Of a stretch of DNA of 64,000 bases, positions 1-9,263 are shown one piece after another (positions within the stretch are counted from its first letter, which is position 1; the number at the start of each line of letters is the position of its first letter). The notes beneath the pieces are model-generated. The model saw nothing but the letters and a program-made list of their open reading frames with translations, was not told where the DNA came from and did not search any database. Source of the DNA: an uncultured Alphaproteobacteria bacterium (GTDB taxonomy: Bacteria > Pseudomonadota > Alphaproteobacteria > RF32 > CAG-239); the NCBI GenBank assembly GCA_910576955.1, contig CAJTJB010000001.1:62001-126000 (forward strand). The letters are read 5' to 3'. The translations under genes and the position numbers were made by a program.

Positions 1-1
1 T

Positions 2-790
2 GAGGGATTGCACGCCCTTGCCCCTGCCCCGCGTCCGCAACCGGCAGCCGAGCGCGAAGTGACGGCAGACGAGAAGAAAGTAACCGGCTTTATTTTCAAA
101 ATTCAGGCAAATATGGACCCGAAACACCGTGACCGCATTGCCTTTATGCGGATTTGCTCCGGACATTTCAAACGCGGGATGACGCTGAACCAAATCCGTA
201 CCGGCAAGCCGATTAAAGTGCCGACTCCGGTAATGTTTTTGGCACAAGAGCGCGAGCTTGCCGAAGACGCCTATGCCGGCGATATTATCGGTATTCCGAA
301 CCACGGGCAGCTACGCATCGGCGATACGCTGACCGAGGGCGAGAAATTGCATTTCACCGGAATTCCGAGCTTTGCACCAGAACTGCTGAAATCCGTGCGT
401 GCGCTTGACCCGCTGAAATCCAAGCACCTCGGCAATGCTTTGCAGCAGATTGCCGAAGAAGGCGGTGCAAGCGTGTTTAAGCCGGTTATCGGCTCGGAAT
501 GGATTGTCGGCGTGGTCGGCGTGTTGCAATTTGAAGTGATGGCAGACCGTATCCGCACGGAATTTAATATTCCGGTGATATTTGAGCCGACGCAATATTA
601 TACGGCGCGTTGGATTGCCTCTGAAGACAAAGCGGTTTTAAGCAAATTTATTGACGCCAACCAAGCCAACATTGCGCAAGACCACGATGGTGAAACCGTC
701 TTTTTGGCGCGCAACGCTTGGCATTTGAACAAAGCTAAAGAAGACTTCCCGAAAGTGGAACTGCGGACAACCCGCGAGCAGGTGTTTTAA
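2..790 (+). CDS. prfC: Peptide chain release factor 3, C-terminal part
   Basis: This is the C-terminal half of RF3, the GTPase that recycles RF1/RF2 from the ribosome after peptide release. The frame is open through the left edge, so the G domain lies outside the window. The visible part starts in the linker after the G domain and runs through domains II and III. It contains the RF3 signature FKIQANMDPKHRDR, then FTGIPSFAPEL and VGVLQFEV, all close to the E. coli protein. It ends at a TAA and is followed by a hairpin-rich spacer and a terminator shared with the opposing tRNA-Pro gene. The N-terminus cannot be assessed. Confidence 0.95.
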   Translation, partial: EGLHALAPAPRPQPAAEREVTADEKKVTGFIFKIQANMDPKHRDRIAFMRICSGHFKRGMTLNQIRTGKPIKVPTPVMFLAQERELAEDAYAGDIIGIPNHGQLRIGDTLTEGEKLHFTGIPSFAPELLKSVRALDPLKSKHLGNALQQIAEEGGASVFKPVIGSEWIVGVVGVLQFEVMADRIRTEFNIPVIFEPTQYYTARWIASEDKAVLSKFIDANQANIAQDHDGETVFLARNAWHLNKAKEDFPKVELRTTREQVF

Positions 791-867
791 CGGTCAGTGT
801 GCACTTGCATAATTTGAGCTTGTAGTTGAACCACTTTCTCGTGGTTCGAAACCTCGCTGCTCCAAAG

Positions 868-909
868 CCAATACTAAAAAAACCACCGCAAGGGTGGCTT
901 TTTTAGTAT
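868..909. terminator. Bidirectional intrinsic terminator between prfC and tRNA-Pro
   Basis: A long perfect palindrome has a CCACC/GGTGG core stem flanked by A7 and T6 tracts and outer arms CCAATACT/AGTATTGG. It gives a GC stem plus U-tract on either strand, so it can end both prfC (plus) and tRNA-Pro (minus). The outer arm begins at the encoded CCA of the tRNA. Confidence 0.9.
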
Positions 910-986
910 TGGTCGGAACGGGTGGATTCGAACCACTGACCTCTGCGACCCGAACGCAGCGTTCTACCAGGCTGAACTACGTTCCG
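910..986 (-). tRNA. tRNA-Pro (anticodon CGG)
   Basis: On the minus strand a 77-nt cloverleaf is present: acceptor stem CGGAACG/CGTTCCG, D arm, anticodon stem CTGCG/CGCAG with loop TTCGGGT, T loop TTCGAAT, discriminator A and encoded CCA. G37 after the CGG anticodon is typical of tRNA-Pro. Confidence 0.95.
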
Positions 987-1002
987 ATGTTCAACGAAAA
1001 TA

Positions 1003-1031
1003 GTTCTACACAAAAAAAATTTAGATTACAA
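1003..1031 (-). promoter_or_regulatory. Promoter of tRNA-Pro
   Basis: The minus strand reads TTGTAA, a 17-nt spacer, then TAGAAC, ending 16 nt before the mature tRNA 5' end. Spacing is optimal and both hexamers are near consensus. Confidence 0.6.
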
Positions 1032-1060
1032 GCTTTTTTTTCATATTTTTGCAAAAAAAA

Positions 1061-1089
1061 TTGACGCGCGGTTTTTACAATGTTAAAGT
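1061..1089 (+). promoter_or_regulatory. Putative promoter of nfo
   Basis: TTGACG, 17 nt, TAAAGT. The predicted start of transcription lies about 25 nt before the ATG at 1122. This argues against the longer reading frame that opens at 1080. Confidence 0.5.
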
Positions 1090-1121
1090 CCCTGACAATT
1101 AAGCATTTTACGGAGGACTAT

Positions 1122-1964
1122 ATGTTGTATTTAGGGTGTCATCTTTCAAACTCTGCCGGATTTGAGGCAATGGGCAAAACTGCACTTAAAGTCGGGGCAA
1201 ATACATTTCAATTCTTTCTGCGCAATCCGCGCGGCGGGGCTGCCAAAGATATTAACCCGGATGATGTTGCCGCTTTTCTTAAGCTCGCTAAAGACAACAA
1301 CTTCGGCAAAATTTTGGCGCACGCCCCTTACACTCTGAACCCCTGCTCCAAAGACGCCAACACGCGCGATTTTGCCCGACAGGTCTTTGCCGATGACCTC
1401 AAACGGATGGAATATATCCCGCACAACCTGTACAACTTTCACCCCGGTTCGCACGTCGGGCAAGGCGTTACCGTTGCCGTTCCGCAGATTATTGAGATAT
1501 TAGACGATGTTATGCCGGAAGCCAAAAATACGACCGTTTTATTAGAAACTATGTCCGGTAAAGGCAGCGAGGTCGGCTCAACTTTTGAAGAACTCGCAGA
1601 AATTATCTCGCGCACCAAAAATAATGCGCCAAACCAACTGGGCGTTTGTTTGGACACTTGCCATGTTTTTTCGGCAGGATATGACATTATCAACCGCTTG
1701 GATGAGGTTTTGGAACATTTTGACCGCGTTATCGGGCTTGAGCGCCTGCACGCAATTCACCTTAATGACAGTATGACCGAATTTAACTCGCACAAAGACC
1801 GCCACGAAAAAATCGGTTTGGGCAGTCTGGGTAAAGACGGAATTATCCGCTTTATCAACCATCCGGCGCTTAAAAACATTCCGATAAATTTGGAAACGCC
1901 CAATGAGCTTGACGGCTATGCGGCAGAAATTGACCTTTTGCGCGGCAATTACAAAGAATGCTAA
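1122..1964 (+). CDS. nfo: Deoxyribonuclease IV (AP endonuclease)
   Basis: Endonuclease IV cleaves 5' to abasic sites in base excision repair and uses a tri-zinc centre in a TIM barrel. The full zinc-ligand set is visible: HAPY, FHPGSH, the glutamate of LLETMSG, DTCH, HLNDS, HKDRH and LETPN. At 280 residues it has the normal family length. I chose the ATG at 1122 because it follows a GGAGG at proper spacing and a promoter sits just upstream. Its stop codon overlaps the stop of the convergent membrane-protein gene. Confidence 0.93.
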   Translation: MLYLGCHLSNSAGFEAMGKTALKVGANTFQFFLRNPRGGAAKDINPDDVAAFLKLAKDNNFGKILAHAPYTLNPCSKDANTRDFARQVFADDLKRMEYIPHNLYNFHPGSHVGQGVTVAVPQIIEILDDVMPEAKNTTVLLETMSGKGSEVGSTFEELAEIISRTKNNAPNQLGVCLDTCHVFSAGYDIINRLDEVLEHFDRVIGLERLHAIHLNDSMTEFNSHKDRHEKIGLGSLGKDGIIRFINHPALKNIPINLETPNELDGYAAEIDLLRGNYKEC

Positions 1965-2827
1965 AACATAACTTCGGTTATCAGCCCAAAAAAGACGCCT
2001 AATGCAAATAACAAGCCTAAAATCCGCAGGTTTTCTTTCTCATTGGCATTAACACGATACAAAACTAAATAGCCCAAACCGGCATTAGCCAGTGTTCCGG
2101 ACATCATTGTGCCGAGCGAAATTGCATTATCCAGATAAAGCTGCGTTAAAAGCACGGACGGATAACAACTCGGGATAAGCCCGACAGCGGCAGCAACAAA
2201 TTTGCTTATTACCGGCATACCCGTCAATGCTGCCTGTATGGTTTCGCGACCGCCGAAAACAAACGCAGCGTTAACCACCAGAGAAAAGAAAAAGATAAAC
2301 AGGCTGATTTTTTCGGTATGCTTGAATGCCGAACGCCAGATATTTTCCTTATCCTCGCATTTGCATTTTTCGCGTTGGCAGAATGTGCTGATATCCGGTT
2401 CGTTTTTGTGTTTGATAAACTTTTCGGGAAGAGCCGCGTCTATTGCCACGCCGGATATGATGGCGAAGATAACTTTTAAACCGAGAATCCGGAGAATCAC
2501 CCCTGCCCCGACACCGCCGGAAAGCAAAATCGGCAACATTTCGTCCGACGTGGAAAGAAAAACCGCCATCAGTGTTCCGAGGGTTATCAATCCGGTGGCA
2601 TAAAGGTTTGCCGCCGCCACAGAAAAGCCGCACTGCGGAATTAACCCGAGCAGCCCGCCCGCCACCGGTCCGTATTGTCCGGCTTTGCGGATATATATCG
2701 CGCTGCGGCGGGACATCTTATGCTCAAGATATTCCATCAGCAAATAAGTCAAATACAGATAAGGAAACAATGCCAGCGTTTCATACAGTGAATCGACCAA
2801 TATATCCATTCCGACTTTTATATACAT
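1961..2827 (-). CDS. Putative metal exporter, ArsP_2/10-TM family membrane protein
   Basis: A 288-residue polytopic membrane protein in two homologous halves, each carrying a glycine/proline motif: GLLGLIPQCGFS near residue 60 and VGLIPSCYPSV near 215. A soluble loop between them has a cysteine cluster (CQREKCKCE, near residue 155), a plausible metal-binding site. The pattern fits the putative 10-TM heavy-metal exporter family (PF11449), often labelled putative manganese transporter. The start follows GAGGGG. Substrate is not shown by the sequence. It is convergent with nfo. Confidence 0.7.
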   Translation of the reverse strand: MYIKVGMDILVDSLYETLALFPYLYLTYLLMEYLEHKMSRRSAIYIRKAGQYGPVAGGLLGLIPQCGFSVAAANLYATGLITLGTLMAVFLSTSDEMLPILLSGGVGAGVILRILGLKVIFAIISGVAIDAALPEKFIKHKNEPDISTFCQREKCKCEDKENIWRSAFKHTEKISLFIFFFSLVVNAAFVFGGRETIQAALTGMPVISKFVAAAVGLIPSCYPSVLLTQLYLDNAISLGTMMSGTLANAGLGYLVLYRVNANEKENLRILGLLFALGVFFGLITEVMF

Positions 2828-2908
2828 ATGCCCCTCGGTTTTAATCTAAACTGTCGTATATGTAGCAAACCTTATTCGCATTTGCAACATAAAAAAGCGG
2901 CATTGGCG

Positions 2909-4897
2909 CTAAATATCCAAATCTTCGGCAAATTTGGCACGTTCTATAATGAACTTAAAGCGCTGTTCCGGGTCTTTTCCCATCAGGCGCTCTACCTGAC
3001 GGCGGGTTTCAAACGCCTCGTCGCGGCTTTCTTCGGTGTTGGCGGTCGGGATTGTGACACGCAGCAATACACGGTTTGTTTTATCCATTGTCGTTTCTTT
3101 AAGCTGTTGAGCGCTCATTTCGCCCAGACCTTTAAAGCGGCTGATGTCGGGGCGTTGGTTTGCTTTGGCTTTGGCGAGAATTTTGTCTTTTTCATCGTCG
3201 TCCAGCGCATAATAGTTTTTGCCGCCGAAAACAATTTTATACAGCGGCGGCGTGGCAATATACAAATGCCCGTTTTCAATCAGTTTCGGCATATATTGGT
3301 AGAAGAAGGTCATCAACAGCGAGGTAATGTGCGCACCGTCTACATCCGCATCGGTCATAATAATGATTTTTTCATAACGGAGGCTTTCTTCTTTGTAATT
3401 ATCTTTCGTGCCACAGCCGAGCGCCTCAATCATATCTTTGATTTCCTGATTTTGCGTAATCTTATCAAGGCTTGCGCTGGCTACGTTTAAGATTTTGCCG
3501 CGCAACGGCAGAATGGCCTGCGTCATACGGTCACGCCCCTGCTTTGCCGAGCCGCCCGCGGAATCGCCCTCAACGATAAAAATTTCCGTATCTTCTGCCG
3601 CGGCTTTGGAACAGTCTGCCAATTTGCCGGGGAGGCGGAGCTTTTTGGTCGGCGACTTGCGGTTTTGGACTTTTTCTTCTTTGCGTTTTTTGCGCAATTC
3701 GGCGCGGGATACGACATAGTCTATCAGCGCGGCGGCATTTTCCTTATCAGTGGAAAGCCAGTGGTCAAAACTGTCTTTAACGGCTTTTTCCACCAGATTA
3801 ACCGCTTTGGCAGAGGTCAGCTTGTCTTTAGTCTGCCCCTGAAACTGCGGGTCACGGATAAACACCGAGAGCATTATCGCCGCGTCGCTTAAAAAGTCTT
3901 CTGCCGTTACCGCAGCGGCTTTTTTGATGTTTGCCATATCGGCATATTCTTTTAAGCTCTTTAACAACGCGCTGCGAAACCCCTGCTCGTGTGTGCCGCC
4001 CTGCGGCGTGATAACCGTGTTGCAATAAGAATTGCAAAAACCTTTTTCATCGTCCGGCCATGTGATTGCCCATTCGACTTTGCCCTCATCGCCGGCAAGT
4101 TCCGCCTCGCCCGAAAACGGTGTGCGGTTTACCGTCAGCCTTGTGCCGATTTGGTAATTTAAAAAGTCCAGTAAGCCGTTCGGAAAATTAAATTCGGTTT
4201 CTTCAGGGATGTTATCGCCCTCTTTAATCAGCTCCGGCGCGCATTTCCAAAAAATCTTTATCCCCTTAAACAGAAAGGCTTTAGAACGCGCCATACGGTA
4301 AATCTTTGCCGGAACGAACTTGTTATCCGAGCCGAAAATTTCTTCATCAGGCAAAAAGGTGATGCTGGTGCCGCGGCGGTTTGGCGCATTGCCAATCAGC
4401 TCCAACGGCGTGAGCGGTTTGCCGCAGGAATATTCCTGCCGGTATAATTTTTTATCGCGCGCAACTTCCACAACGAGCTTTTTTGACAGGGCGTTTACAA
4501 CAGAAGAACCCACACCGTGCAAGCCACCCGAAACCTTATAGGCGCTGCCGCCGAACTTGCCGCCCGAGTGCAGCGTGGTCAAAATAACCTCAAGCGCGGA
4601 CTTGCCGGGGTATTTGGGGTGATTGTCTACCGGTATGCCGCGGCCGTTATCGGTGATGGTTACCGAAAGGTCGGCATTAACGGCAATTTCAATGCGGCTC
4701 GCATAACCAGCAACCGCCTCATCCATGGAGTTGTCCAAAATTTCCGCAACCAAGTGGTGCAGTGCCTGCTCGTCCGTGCCGCCGATATACATGCCCGGGC
4801 GATGGCGGACCGGATCTAACCCTTCCAAAACCTCAATATCGCGTGCGGAGTATTCTTCTTTGGCCGTGGTGGCGGAATTTTCAAACAAATCGCTCAT
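2909..4897 (-). CDS. parE: DNA topoisomerase IV subunit B
   Basis: ParE is the ATPase and TOPRIM subunit of topoisomerase IV, which decatenates daughter chromosomes with ParC. The GHKL domain shows EILDNSMDEA, GRGIP and GGLHGVGSSVVNAL; the TOPRIM domain shows EGDSAGG, PLRGKILN and DADVDGAHI. The segment RMARSKAFLFKG and the length of 662 residues fit alphaproteobacterial ParE rather than GyrB, which is longer. The start follows GAGGAAA. No parC is in the window. The ParE call over GyrB rests on these sequence traits. Confidence 0.88.
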   Translation of the reverse strand: MSDLFENSATTAKEEYSARDIEVLEGLDPVRHRPGMYIGGTDEQALHHLVAEILDNSMDEAVAGYASRIEIAVNADLSVTITDNGRGIPVDNHPKYPGKSALEVILTTLHSGGKFGGSAYKVSGGLHGVGSSVVNALSKKLVVEVARDKKLYRQEYSCGKPLTPLELIGNAPNRRGTSITFLPDEEIFGSDNKFVPAKIYRMARSKAFLFKGIKIFWKCAPELIKEGDNIPEETEFNFPNGLLDFLNYQIGTRLTVNRTPFSGEAELAGDEGKVEWAITWPDDEKGFCNSYCNTVITPQGGTHEQGFRSALLKSLKEYADMANIKKAAAVTAEDFLSDAAIMLSVFIRDPQFQGQTKDKLTSAKAVNLVEKAVKDSFDHWLSTDKENAAALIDYVVSRAELRKKRKEEKVQNRKSPTKKLRLPGKLADCSKAAAEDTEIFIVEGDSAGGSAKQGRDRMTQAILPLRGKILNVASASLDKITQNQEIKDMIEALGCGTKDNYKEESLRYEKIIIMTDADVDGAHITSLLMTFFYQYMPKLIENGHLYIATPPLYKIVFGGKNYYALDDDEKDKILAKAKANQRPDISRFKGLGEMSAQQLKETTMDKTNRVLLRVTIPTANTEESRDEAFETRRQVERLMGKDPEQRFKFIIERAKFAEDLDI

Positions 4898-5002
4898 TTT
4901 TTCCTCTGTTTTTTATATTTTATCTTGCAAAAATATAGAAAAATAAAACGTTTTACACAAGCAAAATCTCGGGATTTTAACAAGAAAAATACGCTTGTCA
5001 GC

Positions 5003-6505
5003 TTAATCATAGGAGCGGTAATAGCGCTTTTTATAGTCGTATTCGCATTTGGCGGGAGCAAATTCGGGCTTTAGGATATACAAGCCGTTACCGAGCGGTT
5101 TGTAGTATTTATCCACCAAGCCCATATCCGGACGATGCACAACAATTTGATAGCCGCGTTCGCTCGCGTATTTGTCATAATACGGGTCGGCGCTGATTAT
5201 CTTCGGCTTATATGTTTCAATCACCCGATTAATATCCATCAGCGGGCGGATGCCGGTTTTCGCACCGATAACGTCGGTTTGCCCCAAAAGATTCCAATAA
5301 TAATGCGGGTCACGGTTATAGAGGTTATAAATTGTGCCGTCCCCGTTCAGGATATAATCGCACGGGGTTGACAAGCGCACTACTTTTTTGTTCAAAGGTT
5401 CATAAAAACGCCCTTTGGGATTGCCGATATTGCCGTTATAAATTGCCGGATGATACATACACCACCCCAAGGCTGCAACCAACACATATGACAGCGCATA
5501 CCAGCGGCTGAACACTTTTTCGGCAAGAAAAACCGCGCTTAAAATTGAGGCGGTATAAACAAGCAGACAGTAATAATAGGCAAACGCGGAAAAATAAAAC
5601 AGGCGTTGGCAAAGCTCCGACACAAAAATCAGCGCCACAATCTTAAAATATATATTGGCATTTTTCAGGCAGAACACTAACGCACAAACGCTGCTGATAA
5701 GCAGCAATTGCAGCTCCGGCCAGACATAGCCGATACGCCGTTCATCAAAAAGCCGCGGAATGTGCAGGTTAAATGTGAAGTTGGACTGATACCAAACCGC
5801 CAAAATGTCATTTTGATAAAGATAAGCAACGAACCATAGGCTCAACAACAATGGAAGCAGAATCGCATAAAACACGTTTTCCCACCGCAGTTTATGCGTG
5901 CAGAGAAGATACAGCGTTACAGCACCGATTAACAGCAGCGTGAAGATTATTTTTTGCAAAAACATAAACGAACACCAAAAGAGCGTGAACGCCAACACCA
6001 GCTGCCACAGTTTCTGCTCTTTGATGTGGCAGAAGTAATAATACAAACCGGCAAAAAAGGCTGCGAGCATAAAATTATCGGGGCGGAAATGAATAACCGA
6101 CAACACCATATACGGTGTGAGCGCCACGGCGGCGGCAATTATGCCTGAAAATTTCGAGCTTAAAAAGCGCGAGGTTATCAGATACAAATAAAGATAATTA
6201 ACAAAGGACACGATAACCGCTGCCGAAATGACCGCGGCGGTGATAATGTTATCATCCAGCCCCCTTGCATGAAGCCCGACAAACGGCGCAAAGAGATACC
6301 ACAACAACGGGTTATGATGTTGGAAAAAATCTTTATACGGCACAAAATTTGCATATACAAGCCATGATGAATGTATGTGCTCGAGCGTGTCCCCGCCCAA
6401 CGTATCCGTCATACACGCGACATAGAGGCAAAAAACAAGCCCCGCCAGCAGGTGCGCCGCTAATAAAAACGGCGGCATTTTACGATAGAGGGCTTGCAGG
6501 GTCAT
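5003..6505 (-). CDS. GT-C family membrane glycosyltransferase (paralogue 1)
   Basis: A 500-residue integral membrane protein with about ten or more hydrophobic segments and a conserved acidic loop after the first segment. DTLEHIHSSWLV and PYKDFFQHHNPLLWYL resemble the catalytic loop of GT-C enzymes, which use polyprenyl-phosphate sugars on the periplasmic face. The C-terminal 130 residues look soluble. The ATG at 6505 follows AAGGAG; a TTG codon just upstream is unlikely. A clear paralogue lies at 20432-21976. Acceptor and donor are unknown. Confidence 0.7.
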   Translation of the reverse strand: MTLQALYRKMPPFLLAAHLLAGLVFCLYVACMTDTLGGDTLEHIHSSWLVYANFVPYKDFFQHHNPLLWYLFAPFVGLHARGLDDNIITAAVISAAVIVSFVNYLYLYLITSRFLSSKFSGIIAAAVALTPYMVLSVIHFRPDNFMLAAFFAGLYYYFCHIKEQKLWQLVLAFTLFWCSFMFLQKIIFTLLLIGAVTLYLLCTHKLRWENVFYAILLPLLLSLWFVAYLYQNDILAVWYQSNFTFNLHIPRLFDERRIGYVWPELQLLLISSVCALVFCLKNANIYFKIVALIFVSELCQRLFYFSAFAYYYCLLVYTASILSAVFLAEKVFSRWYALSYVLVAALGWCMYHPAIYNGNIGNPKGRFYEPLNKKVVRLSTPCDYILNGDGTIYNLYNRDPHYYWNLLGQTDVIGAKTGIRPLMDINRVIETYKPKIISADPYYDKYASERGYQIVVHRPDMGLVDKYYKPLGNGLYILKPEFAPAKCEYDYKKRYYRSYD

Positions 6506-6517
6506 CAAAATTCTCCT

Positions 6518-7570
6518 TTACGGCAAAAAGACGGCTTGTCGGAAAACATTTTCCATAAACGACAAGGTGACATAGCTTAACACAAAAGCTATCAGCGGCG
6601 AGGCAACCCAACCGGACATCAGTTTTAAAACCAGACTCCATTTTATGCCTTTGCCGCCTTTTGCCAAGCCGATACCGACGATAGCGCCGATAACCGCCTG
6701 CGTGCTGGAAACCGGCACAGCCGGAAGCGGCGGCAAACCGACGGAAATCAGAAAATCCTCCAGTCCTTGCGAGGAAAACAGAATCAACACCAGCGACTGC
6801 GACAAAATGACAATCCACGCCACCACTGGCGAAAAGGACAGCACATTTTTGCCGACGGTCTTAATCGCCTTTTGCGAATATGTAAACACACCGACACAAG
6901 CGGCGAGCGCCCCCAGTAAAAAAAGTACCTGCACACCGCTTAAAGTGTAGAATCCTCCTAATTTTACCGGTGTGAACAAGCACGAATCGACAAAGACGCC
7001 GACAACGTTTGCCATATTGTTTGCCCCGAGCGCAAAACCGCCCAGCGCCGTGGTCAGCACCATTCCGACACGCACCGCCAAATCCTGCCTTAAGATATGC
7101 ACTTTGCTGTGATGCAGGATTTTTTTGATAAGCAAATACAGCGTTACGGCAATGCACCCCGAGATTATCGGGCAGAATATCCACGAACCGCAGATGTTGG
7201 CAAGCGTATCCATATCCGTCGGGTTATTCGTATACACATTCCAGCCGACAATGCCGCCGACAATCGCCTGCGAGATAGACACGCTTATGCCGACCCTTAA
7301 CATCAGCACCACGGCAAGCGCCGAAGAAAGCGACACAGAAAAAGCCGCCGCCAAAGTATTTACCCCGCCGAGCGCGTTTAAGGTATCCGCCGTATTCTGA
7401 CCGCTCATTACCGAGCCGAGCACGATAAAAACGCAGGCAATCAGCGCTGCGGTCGTAAACCGGAGCATTTTCGTACCAACGGCGGTTCCGAAAATGTTTG
7501 AGGCATCGTTTGCCCCTAATGACCACCCTAAAAACAAACCGCTTGAGAGAAACAGCATATAACTTAACAT
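6518..7570 (-). CDS. Inorganic phosphate transporter, PiT family
   Basis: A 350-residue permease with the duplicated PiT signature: GANDASN near residue 20 and GANNMAN near 185. About ten transmembrane segments take up phosphate with a cation. It starts three bases after the stop of the DUF47 gene, a standard pairing in which the DUF47 protein accompanies the transporter. The GT-C gene follows directly on the same strand with only a short gap, so all three may share a transcript. Confidence 0.9.
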   Translation of the reverse strand: MLSYMLFLSSGLFLGWSLGANDASNIFGTAVGTKMLRFTTAALIACVFIVLGSVMSGQNTADTLNALGGVNTLAAAFSVSLSSALAVVLMLRVGISVSISQAIVGGIVGWNVYTNNPTDMDTLANICGSWIFCPIISGCIAVTLYLLIKKILHHSKVHILRQDLAVRVGMVLTTALGGFALGANNMANVVGVFVDSCLFTPVKLGGFYTLSGVQVLFLLGALAACVGVFTYSQKAIKTVGKNVLSFSPVVAWIVILSQSLVLILFSSQGLEDFLISVGLPPLPAVPVSSTQAVIGAIVGIGLAKGGKGIKWSLVLKLMSGWVASPLIAFVLSYVTLSFMENVFRQAVFLP

Positions 7571-7573
7571 CGG

Positions 7574-8233
7574 CTAAATTTCCCGTTTAATCGCAAAGAT
7601 TAACAGCGCGTCAATACAATCTTCCGCCAAGTCGGCAATATCCGCGACTTCTTCAACAAAAGTGTTAATCTGGATTTTTTGCGCCAATTCCAGTTCCGAA
7701 TCGAACACCGCCTTGCGCAGCTTGCCGGAGGTTTTGTCGCTTTGGTGCTCGAGCAAATAAACTTTTTTGGAATAATCGCGCAACGTGACCAAATCACGGA
7801 AAAATGCACGCGAGGCAATCGCCATATTTTCCGCACATTCGGAAACCTGACGGACAAGCGTTTTCAATTGTTCGTGATAACATTCCGGGATATCCGGCTG
7901 CTCAATATAAAACTTATGCGCCACTTCGTCAAACAGATTAACCACCCTGTCCAGATTTTCCACCAGCTGCAAGATGTTGCCGCGCATATCGGGAATAAGG
8001 TTTTGCTCGTAGAGCCGGCTTTCAATCTCGCGGCGGAGCACATCCGAATCGTGCTCTATCACTTTAATTTTTTTACTGATTTGGCGATAGCTTTCGCTGC
8101 GGCGTTCTTTTAAATATATATCAATGGCATCTTTGAAAACCATTGTCATTTCGATAATCTTATCGTGCAGACGGTCTATGATGTGTTCCAAATCGCGCGT
8201 GCGCGCAAACAATGACATTTTTACATTAAACAT
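7574..8233 (-). CDS. DUF47 family PiT accessory protein (PhoU-like)
   Basis: A 219-residue, all-helical soluble protein with acidic and hydrophobic heptads typical of DUF47/PhoU-like four-helix bundles, including HDSDVLRREIE, LVENLDRVVNLFDE and EDCIDALL. It is the first gene of the pit operon. The start follows AAGGTGAG. In other bacteria such proteins modulate the adjacent PiT transporter; that role here is inferred from position. Confidence 0.85.
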   Translation of the reverse strand: MFNVKMSLFARTRDLEHIIDRLHDKIIEMTMVFKDAIDIYLKERRSESYRQISKKIKVIEHDSDVLRREIESRLYEQNLIPDMRGNILQLVENLDRVVNLFDEVAHKFYIEQPDIPECYHEQLKTLVRQVSECAENMAIASRAFFRDLVTLRDYSKKVYLLEHQSDKTSGKLRKAVFDSELELAQKIQINTFVEEVADIADLAEDCIDALLIFAIKREI

Positions 8234-8393
8234 TTATTCTCACCTTATCCGATATTATATATTCCCTATTGTAACCGTTTCTATGATTTTAAAATTTACG
8301 CACTTTGTCAACATATTTTTATTTTAGGCTTGCATTTATTTTTTATTACAGTAGTTTTTATAAGTCATATAATATTTTTTAAGGATGGGAATT

Positions 8394-9134
8394 ATGAACA
8401 AAGATAATATTATCACTATTTTGGTTTCGGTTATTGCCAGCGTTGTTATTTCTGTTGCATTGGCTGCCAATGTTACCGGAAAACACACCGGTGCTGTTGC
8501 AGACGCAAATGTTGATCAGGCTATCGAAGCTTATTTGAAGAAGAATCCGATGATTGTCCGCGAAGCTTTGAACCTTGCTGCCGAACAAGAGCAGATTGAA
8601 GCGCAAAAACGCGTTGCCGAGGCTTATAAAGCAAACATTAAAGAATTAAACAATGCGGATAATTCTCCGTTTGTCGGTCCGAAAGATGCCAAAGTTACGA
8701 TTGTTGAATTCTTTGACTTCAACTGCGGTTACTGCAAACGTTTGGCTCCGGCTATGATGAAAGTCATCAAAGCTAATCCGAATGTTAAATTTGTGTTCAA
8801 ACCGGTTACATTCCTCGGGTCTATGCCGATTGCAAAGGCTGCTATGGCTGCAAACGAACAAGGTAAATTCTTGGAAGTTTATGAAGCTTTGTTGACACAT
8901 GACGGTCAAATTGACGATGCCGCAATCAAAGAGATTGTTACAAAGGCTGGTCTTAACTATGAAAAGACAAAAGAAATTATGGAAAGCGACAAGGTTAAAA
9001 ACAGCCTGTCTGCTATTGCCGAACTTTCACAGAAAGTTGAAATCCGCGGCGTTCCGACTTTGATTATTAACGGCGAACCGTTGCAAGCATTTGATGAAGC
9101 TGCTCTGCAAAACGCTATTGATGATTTGAAATAA
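8394..9134 (+). CDS. DsbA-family thiol oxidoreductase (paralogue 1)
   Basis: A periplasmic or membrane-anchored thioredoxin-fold protein. An N-terminal hydrophobic segment (ILVSVIASVVISVALAA) is followed by a helical linker and a DsbA-like domain with the active site CGYC at residues 111-114 and a cis-proline loop RGVPTLI. Such proteins form or shuffle disulfides in exported proteins. I prefer the ATG at 8394, with AAGGATGGGA as ribosome site, over the in-frame ATG nine bases upstream. A strong terminator follows. Confidence 0.85.
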   Translation: MNKDNIITILVSVIASVVISVALAANVTGKHTGAVADANVDQAIEAYLKKNPMIVREALNLAAEQEQIEAQKRVAEAYKANIKELNNADNSPFVGPKDAKVTIVEFFDFNCGYCKRLAPAMMKVIKANPNVKFVFKPVTFLGSMPIAKAAMAANEQGKFLEVYEALLTHDGQIDDAAIKEIVTKAGLNYEKTKEIMESDKVKNSLSAIAELSQKVEIRGVPTLIINGEPLQAFDEAALQNAIDDLK

Positions 9135-9153
9135 AGTTATTTTCATACTCATG

Positions 9154-9180
9154 AAGCCCTCTTTTCAGAGGGCTTTTTTT
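9154..9180 (+). terminator. Intrinsic terminator after DsbA paralogue 1
   Basis: AAGCCCTC, a short loop and GAGGGCT followed by seven T. The same stem sequence is reused after the GT-C gene at 21976. Confidence 0.9.
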
Positions 9181-9263
9181 GTGCAGCTTATCTAAAAATT
9201 TGTTGCAAATAACATTCTTGCTGATACATTTACTGCAGTATTATTTTTTATGGGGAGTATGTT

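Noticed and set aside
3665..4819. Several plus-strand frames inside parE
   Set aside because: They are shadows of the intact parE frame and have no ribosome sites or family motifs.
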